From: Puccinia triticina
Taxonomy: Eukaryota > Basidiomycota > Pucciniomycetes > Pucciniales > Pucciniaceae
Assembly: GCF_026914185.1 (NCBI RefSeq)
Contig: NC_070567.1
Coordinates: 2,382,001 to 2,446,000, forward strand
Reading direction: 5' to 3'
Length of the DNA: 64,000 nucleotides
The position numbers and the translations under genes were made by a program. Shown piece by piece: positions 57,919 through 64,000 of this stretch. The first letter of the stretch is position 1; each line of letters starts with the position of its first letter. Under the pieces are notes generated by a model. That model was not told the DNA's origin. It made no database searches and worked only from the letters and a program-made list of their open reading frames with translations.

Positions 57919-60166
57919 CAGAGACGTGGAGCAGGAGGGTCCTATCTGCTTTATTTCTTGGCAGTTAAAGGACTTGGAGAAAAAATACGGGGCCTCTCAA
58001 CTCGAGTGTCTATGCCTGGTTTGGGCATTAGACAAACTCTATTACTACCTCGACGGCTGTTTATTTACAGTCATCACGGACTGTGTGGCTCTGAAGGCCT
58101 TGCTGAACATGAAAACCCCTAGCCGCCATATGATGCGGTGGCAGATCTCCATCCAGGAGTGGCGCGGCTCCATGACTATTGTCCACCGGGATGACCTGAT
58201 AGACAAGAACGCCAATGGATTGTCTCTCTGGGCCCTCCCTAATGATAAGGATAACCCAGCGGCTGATGAGGAAGATAGTCCCCGGGAGGTTCCCATCATG
58301 GCTGTTAGCGTAAGCGGTCTAGCGGATGAGTTTTGGGACTCTGTCGAAAAAAGCTACAAAACTGACGCTAATACCGCGGCACTAATCGGCATCCTGCGGT
58401 CCAAGCATCCCCAACAAGACTTGACAGTGCAGCTGAGCGAACCTTGGAAAGCCAAGTTCAGTGCGGGACAATTCATCCTACTCGACGGTCTCCTTTATTA
58501 TCGAACCAGGAACCACTGCGCGCTGGTGCTAGTCGCGGAGGATCACATCACGTCCATGTTGCATGAATGCCATGACAACGTCGCGGTGGGCCACTTTTCC
58601 AGGGATAGGACTGTGGAACGCTTGAGAGTGCTGGCGTGGTGGCCCGGGTGGACTTCAAGGGTGGAGCAGCACTGTGCCAGCTGTGACCGGTCCCAAAAAG
58701 CAAACAGGGCCACTGGTAAGTGTTTTGGGCTCTTGCAAACCATTGAGGAGCCTAAACAACGCTGGTAGGTCATTCAAATAGATTTTGTTACGGCTCTGCC
58801 GCCAGGGGGCAAATACAGCTTCAACGCAGTTTTAGTGGTAGTGGAATGCTTCTCCAAACGTGCCCTGTTCCTGCCCTTTTATAAGGACAATACGGCTCTG
58901 GATGTTGCACTCTTGTTCTGGAACTCTATAATCCATGATGTTGGGTGCCCAAGGGTTATAATTACTGATTGCAATCCTAAATTCACGTCCGAGTCCTGGC
59001 AGAGCTTATTCCAACTGATTGGGAATAAGTTGTCCTTCTCCACGGCGTACCACCCGCAGACGGATGGACTGGTGGAGCGTATGATCCAGACGCTGGAAGA
59101 CATGATTTGCCGCTACTGCGCGTTTGGTCTGGAGTTTAAAGACAGCAAAGGTTACACCCACGACTGAGTCTCATTGCTGCCTGCGTTGGAGCAAACTTTT
59201 AACTCCAGTGTGCACTCCAGCACGGGTAAGACTCTGTTTGAGCTGGAGCAAGGATGGATTCCGCATATTCCTAGGGACTGAGTCCTTAGCAAGGCCATGA
59301 CACTACATCCATCAGCAGCATGTTTTCAAGACATGATGCTCACAGCCAAAAAACAAGCTAGCAACTGTTTAACGGAGGCGGTGGCCTATAACAAAGAACG
59401 TTGGGATAAGTCCCACCAGGACCATGATATAAAAGTTGGCGATTGCGTCCTAGTCTTGACTATCAATTTTCAGAATCTTGGCGGTAACCGCAAATTGAAG
59501 GACGCGTTTGTTGGTCCCTTTTTTGTGAAGGCTCTTCATGGTAGGAACGCAGTGGAAGTGGTCCTGACCAAGGGATTTGATTGCAAGCACCCAACGTTCC
59601 CCGTGAGCCTGCTGAAAAAGTACATTGTTCCAGCGAGTAGTCAGGAGACTCCGCCGCCGCTAGTACCCGATCTGATCCCAGATCAAGATGGCAATAAAAT
59701 TGTGTACCAAATATTGGATGAAAAGTTAACTAGGGTCCAGGGCCAGGATTGTTGGCTGTACCTTACCCGCTTTAGGAACCTTTCCGCGGACCATGACAAG
59801 TGGATGAGGAAAGAGGAGATTCGAAACGCGGATGTCCTGTTGAAAAAATTCAGGGCAGCAAGACAGAGGAAACCTGGCACTACTCCAATTAGAGCAGTGC
59901 TTTTCAGGGGGGGGGGGGGGGGGGGGGGGGGCGAGTGTCAGCCTCCTGCTAGCTTAGACAGCGCAGAGGACGACAAGCCGCGCCCAAGCGCAGCCTTGCT
60001 AACGCGTTGCGGGCCTCTTATGGGCTCTTCACCCAACTCTCCAAGTGAAGCGGCCAGGGAAAAAGCCTTGGCTCACAAGCAAGGCCAATGCCGGCGCAAG
60101 AGTGAGCACGTTCCCATCTACCCTGAGGAATCATCTACAATGATTCCCAGGAATGAGATTCCCTGA
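57900..60166 (+). pseudogene. pol: Gypsy-5 RNase H, integrase and chromodomain
   Basis: RNase H continues with [18 protein letters not shown] and [14 protein letters not shown]. The integrase zinc region is [12 protein letters not shown] with HCASCDRSQ. The core has IDFVTALPPGGKY, VIITDCNPKFTSESW and YHPQTDGLVERMIQTLED. Stops are TAG at 58766, TGA at 59164 and TGA at 59279. The C-terminus has VYQILDEKLTRVQG, WLYLTRFRNLSADHDKWM and EEIRNADVLLKKF, which I read as a chromodomain; such domains guide integration to modified histones. The frame runs through the polypurine tract into the 3' LTR, so the true stop is uncertain. Confidence 0.85.
59907..59931 (+). other. Pure G25 polypurine tract of Gypsy-5
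   Basis: Twenty-five consecutive G residues end four bases before the LTR start (gcgag/TGTCAGCC). The position marks it as the plus-strand primer site. A pure G run of this length is unusual and may be partly a slippage product or an assembly artefact. Confidence 0.7.
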
Positions 60167-60634
60167 ACCGTCAGGATGTTGAGTATTGTTGGGCCAACCA
60201 CAAGTTGGCCGCGCAAGACACAAGTATAAGTATGAGGAGCTCGTCCCCAAGGAAGAGCTTCTCAGATCATTTAGCTACCAAGCCCGCTTATTTGTTGCAT
60301 CAAAGATACAACGATTGGGGCGCTTACTTTCTGATCCACCTTCCACCACCTTTCCACTCCCAACTCCACTTCCGACCTCAACTTACCCAAACTAAGTAAT
60401 TCTAGGTTTTTCCTTTTCCTCTCTCTGTCCTAGAAAGGACTCTCTCTCAAATCTTTCAGATTCCGGTTGCATTTGCTCAACCAGCCCCTCCAGACGGAGG
60501 TGCGGCTTTTCTCCTTGTGCTGCCGCCAAGTCAAGCACCAACAAACGTTGTGACAGCTGAGATCAGCCGTCAAACCCTGATTGTATCAACGGGTTTCATT
60601 CAGTACACTGCCACTTTAGAGGCACGCCCTGACA
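59936..60634 (+). repeat. Gypsy-5 3' LTR (end uncertain)
   Basis: It starts TGTCAGCC directly after the polypurine tract, the same 8 bases as the Gypsy-3 LTR. A possible end is CCTGACA at 60634 (699 bp). However, a TATA-like 'tctataaaagga' at 60658 lies outside that end, so the LTR may extend to about 60900. Confidence 0.5.
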
Positions 60635-60924
60635 ATTCACCTATTCTGCACAAAAACTCTATAAAAGGAGTGCTAAATCTCCCACTTTTGTTTTCCTCTT
60701 CATCCGCTTCCTTTCAGATCATAGCTCAGAACCCAATACTCAACCTCACAGTCTCAATGTTTCTCCTTTTCTCATTGTTATCATCAGCCTTAGTGCGACG
60801 ACCTTGCCCCGCACCATCGCCATCCCCATTTCCTTTTTTTTACCATTCCCTGTCATCAGAATAAGACCTTGTCCTTCTCCTACTCCTTCCTTGTTGCATT
60901 CCACTAGCAGCCTAAAACCTGCCC

Positions 60925-63897
60925 TTAAAGGTATATTTTTCTTTTTCCATCTTCTACCTCTATGTCTTGTTCATCTCTACATGCAAAATAGTTTTCTGAC
61001 TTAAAGATGAAATAAAACCTTAAAGTCTTGTCATTCTCACAAAAGTCACGCTCCCAACGGCCAGAGTCAACAGCGCAAAGAGATCCTTTGATACGCCGTC
61101 CGTTTGAATCCAGAAGAAGGATCCTCTCTCCAGATTGCCCAGAGAAAGTCAGTGTTGCGTCAAAATCCATGAGGAATGGTTGGCCAAGAATGATTGGGCC
61201 GTTGTAGGGACTCCAAAGGGATGGATGAGTGGTAATAGAATTTCCGTTGAGGGGGAGATAAGTTGTGAATAAGTTGAAAGCCTATTACAATTTACGGGTG
61301 GTTTGAAAGACCTGCCCCTCTGATGGTACTATGCAAATAACCAAGAGTCTTGTAATCAATATTTAAATGGTGTGGCTGATTCCAAAGATAGCTCTTACTT
61401 TTGTATAGTAATCTCTATCTGACCTAGATCACTTGCATCAATAGTTTTGGTAAATCTTTTGTAACTTGGTTTAACGTGGTGGGTGCGATGAAGTTTGATA
61501 TATGTTGTAAAAATTTGTGATGTTGAATTGCTGACACTATGTTGTTATAATAATCTGTTACAAAGTAAATATATATATATATGGGTTGGATGTTGGATGT
61601 TGGTTGGTTGGTTGTTGGTTCTACTACTGTTCTTAACACACACTACAGCTCTCTACACTAATCCACTATTAATAACCACAATAAACAGACCTGCCTAGGC
61701 TGCTACAAACTAAAACTAACCACAGTGACCAAACCTCTATGGGCTGATTCTAACTAAACTAACTAACCACTTGTGACCAAACCTCTGTAGGCTGATGTGG
61801 AAAAAATAAAATTATAGTGGGGAGAGGCCCTCCTTTTATGTTGGAGGATGAGGGATTTCTGCTGCAGGAAGCTCCTTGTGAGGGATTTCTGCTGCAGAGG
61901 TTCTCACCTACACAGCCTTTCTACACAGCCACAAATACAAACAACACAGCTTTGCTGTGCTAGATACACTTTAGATCCACAGCAAAACATCCATGATATA
62001 CAAACTAACAAACAAATACACAGCCTTCAGATAGATACCTTCTAACTCCACCTCCAAACAAAGCAGCCTCCTGATAGATACCTTCTAACTCCACCTACAA
62101 ACAACACAGCCTCCAAATAGATACTTTCTAACTCCACCTCCAAACAACACAGCCTCCTGATAGAATCTTCCCTGAACAAACATATACAAAGACTCCAGGC
62201 AAAGATGCTGTGCAGCCTGTGTTAGATACCTTCTAACTCCCCCTCCCAAACAACACAGCCTCCTGATAGAATCTTCCTTGAGCAAGCAGGTGTATAGAAT
62301 GCAAGTATCCTTGACCATTCTGGATTCTGGGGGTCTGGGCCTCTCCTCCTGTTCCTCCTGTTCCTTCCTCCCTTCCTTCTTCCTTTGCGCTCCTTCCTTC
62401 CTTTCCTGGTTGAGACTATTCCTTACTACAAATCCTTCCTTGGTTTGTATGTGCCTTAACGGTTGATGTGATACTATCTCCTCCCCTTGTATGATGACTG
62501 TACTGTCTCCACCCTCTGTTGTATTCTTTTTGGCATTGACACAGGCACAGAACACCACACCGTCCAGGCGCGTGATCCAAAATTGGCACGTGCCCACAAT
62601 TGACTTTCCAATCCTGATTGGAACTTCTTCCGCTACGCCAAAAAGCTTGCAGGCCTGGTTTCTAATACCGTAAACCGCTGAACTAAAGTTTACGCGGGGG
62701 CTGAGGTTAAGCTTTGTCACCTTTGCGTTGGAAATCAGATTCAACTGCAATCCTGAAGCCACCAAAGGGGCCGTGTTGCCTCCCTCCTCACCAATCAAAC
62801 AAGGGAGGTACCCCAACAGGCACAAATAGAGCCCATTGTTGTCCGCTTGATCTGGGAATTCTTCCATGAGAGTGCCTGATGACACCCAAAACTCGCCAAC
62901 GCCCACCTCCATGCGTCGCCTAGACACCCACTTTTTCATGCCGTCAGCAACCGCTGGAGAGATGGCAAATATCTCAGAGACCTTCAGATTGAGAACTGGG
63001 AGGTCTGATATCTTCTTGAGGAGACCATTGACCGCATTTGGATGTTCTTTAGCGATGCCCCTCTTGAAACAAACCTTGGGCTGGGATGGTTCTGGCTTGG
63101 CGGCCGGTGTCGGGACCGCCGGAGATGTAGCAGTTGCAGAGCGCTCAAACAGATCAGGCTCCGCGTCCATGTCCTCTGCTTCTGATCCAGAACTCGGCAG
63201 GGGAGCCTTCCTGACTGGCCTCTTTGCCAATGAAACGGGAACTGCGGGAGCTTTGAAAGGTTTAGGCACCTCATGTTTCTTGTGCGCTGGATTGGATTCA
63301 TAGACTCCCGTGAACGATTGGGAAGATACTGCCAGGGGGTACCAAGGCTCCAGTGAGCCGCAAGTCATCCTGAACTCCGTTGCTGCTGAGCTCACTTGAG
63401 GTTGATAAGAAGCCACAATGTGGCAAATTGGGCCCAACGTGTTGAATGGGCTCAGTGCGCCGTTAGGGAGGAAGAAATTGGTCCCCTTTTGCTTGACCAA
63501 CTTCTCCTCCTTATCCTTCTTCAGCTTGAAACAACGTGCCGTCCTGTGGCATTCATGGTGGCAATAATAGCAGACGAGAGGTCCATGCGATCCTGATGGC
63601 GCAGCAGCAACGGCATAAGAAACTGCAAGCTCCTTCTTCAACCGCTGCTTGAAAGACTGGAGCATACGGGAGAGGTTGTCCACAGTAGCTGAGGCTTGTG
63701 ACTGAGCCGGCGCGTCTCTTGGCCGTTGGTCAGCCTCCATCTTCTTCATGATATTGTTAGACTCCTTGGAGCTTGTCGCCGGCAGCAAAGGAGCCTGAGG
63801 TTTGACTTGCCACCTCCTCCTTCATCTCCAACAAGGCCGCTGTGCAAAGTTCTCTGAGCGCTGGAAGAAGATACCGCCCATCCAAAGTCTTTGCCAT
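60925..63897 (-). pseudogene. gag: Gypsy-6 gag-protease, split by a solo LTR
   Basis: ATG 63897 (MAKTLDGRYLLPALREL) lies 31 bases after the PBS. A frameshift near 63800 separates it from the main frame (NNIMKKMEADQRPRD). A CCHC knuckle is CYYCHHECHRTARC (about 63566). The protease-like part reads PLVASGLQLNLISNAKV, with Ala where the catalytic Asp is expected. A solo LTR interrupts after ITRLDG. Across it the frame continues PIILGQPFLMDFDATLTF, a normal protease C-terminal block, down to a stop at 60925. The open frame 62085-63788 is therefore a fusion with LTR sequence. No RT follows. Confidence 0.75.
61203..62559 (-). mobile_element. Solo LTR, 1,357 bp, Gypsy-1 family, TSD CCGT
   Basis: Read on the minus strand it starts TGTGGTGTTC and ends GGAGTCCCTACA. 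It shares the 'aggaggctgtgttgtttgg' modules, the 'aaatccctca' pair and the TATA block with the Gypsy-1 LTR. The flanks are CCGT (61199-61202, 62560-62563; ACGG on the element strand). Removing it restores the Gypsy-6 frame (RLDG-PIILGQ). Confidence 0.93.
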
Positions 63898-63927
63898 CTT
63901 CTTCTCCTTGATGAGATGAGACTTGAT

Positions 63928-63943
63928 TCGTTGCTGGCACCCA
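63928..63943 (-). other. Primer binding site of Gypsy-6
   Basis: The minus-strand 'tgggtgccagcaacga' begins with TGG and lies just upstream of the gag ATG. The 5' LTR should therefore start within a few bases and extend past the window end; its terminus is not clear. Confidence 0.45.
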
Positions 63944-64000
63944 AGGGAAAACAAGAAGAAGAAACATTGAAGGTAGATTTAAAGGACCGGTAATCCTTGA

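Larger units (their letters stand above)
55255..60634 (+). mobile_element. Gypsy-5: chromodomain Ty3/Gypsy, 5' truncated, dead
   Basis: It contains gag, CCHC knuckle, protease, RT, RNase H, integrase and a chromodomain, then a G25 polypurine tract and a 3' LTR. No 5' LTR or PBS was found before 55255. Lesions are frameshifts near 56110 and 57905, stops at 56580, 58766, 59164 and 59279, and catalytic changes in both protease and RT. The closest relative in the window is Gypsy-3. Confidence 0.85.

Noticed and set aside
62085..63788. A single 567-codon minus-strand gene
   Set aside because: The last part is LTR sequence read in frame by chance; the real protein continues on the other side of the solo LTR at 61198.

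Overview
The window looks like heterochromatic, transposon-packed DNA of a filamentous basidiomycete, most likely a rust fungus (Pucciniales). The reasons are very large Ty3/Gypsy elements with zinc-knuckle gag proteins, short GT-AG introns of about 59-121 bp, stop codons that look like CGA to TGA changes, and one broken spliced gene (53022-53881) that resembles a protein family I remember as expanded in rusts. The organism call is inference. I found no rRNA, tRNA, CRISPR array or bacterial-type operon.

Layout. 1-1355 is a diverged tandem duplication and 2664-3542 is a foldback array of about 160-bp units. An old Ty3/Gypsy element (Gypsy-3, +) starts at 3543 inside the foldback and runs to 31555, where it is truncated. 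It is the host of a nest. A solo LTR sits in its 5' LTR (3755-4721). A Ty1/Copia element (7562-27005) sits in its gag, and so does a 453-bp solo LTR (28707-29159). The Copia carries a solo LTR in its own 5' LTR (7705-8466) and, at its protease/integrase border, a complete 12.2-kb Ty3/Gypsy (Gypsy-1, 10152-23860). Gypsy-1 is itself hit by two solo LTRs (10403-11392 and 13479-13952). Almost every boundary is fixed by a target-site duplication (TSD). The nesting also closes arithmetically: removing the inserts restores equal LTR lengths (494/494 and 1406/1406 bp) and open frames.

Gypsy-4 (+, 31754 to about 50590) is a decayed element whose 5' LTR is split by Gypsy-2 (-, 32002-45423, 1054-bp LTRs) and by a TIR element with an internal minisatellite (46105-47142). 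Gypsy-2 is split by a CACTG-ended MITE (36989-37883). From 50600 to 52640 there is a 67-74 bp tandem array and a tagcg-rich palindromic repeat. From 53022 there is a spliced gene cut by an LTR. Gypsy-5 (+, 55255 to about 60634) has gag to chromodomain with several inactivating lesions. Gypsy-6 (-, to 63897) is a gag-protease region split by a solo LTR (61203-62559).

Most interesting: Gypsy-1 and Gypsy-2, two diverged members of one superfamily, separate protease from reverse transcriptase by a 2-3 kb spacer. In both, the spacer carries a gene on the opposite strand with clean phase-consistent introns (17445-18223 minus; 38789-39768 plus). The same superfamily makes 4-bp TSDs, and in six of six insertions whose target I could read the 4-mer contains a central CG (ACGC, ACGG, ACGG, ACGT, CCGT, and ACGC/ATGC).
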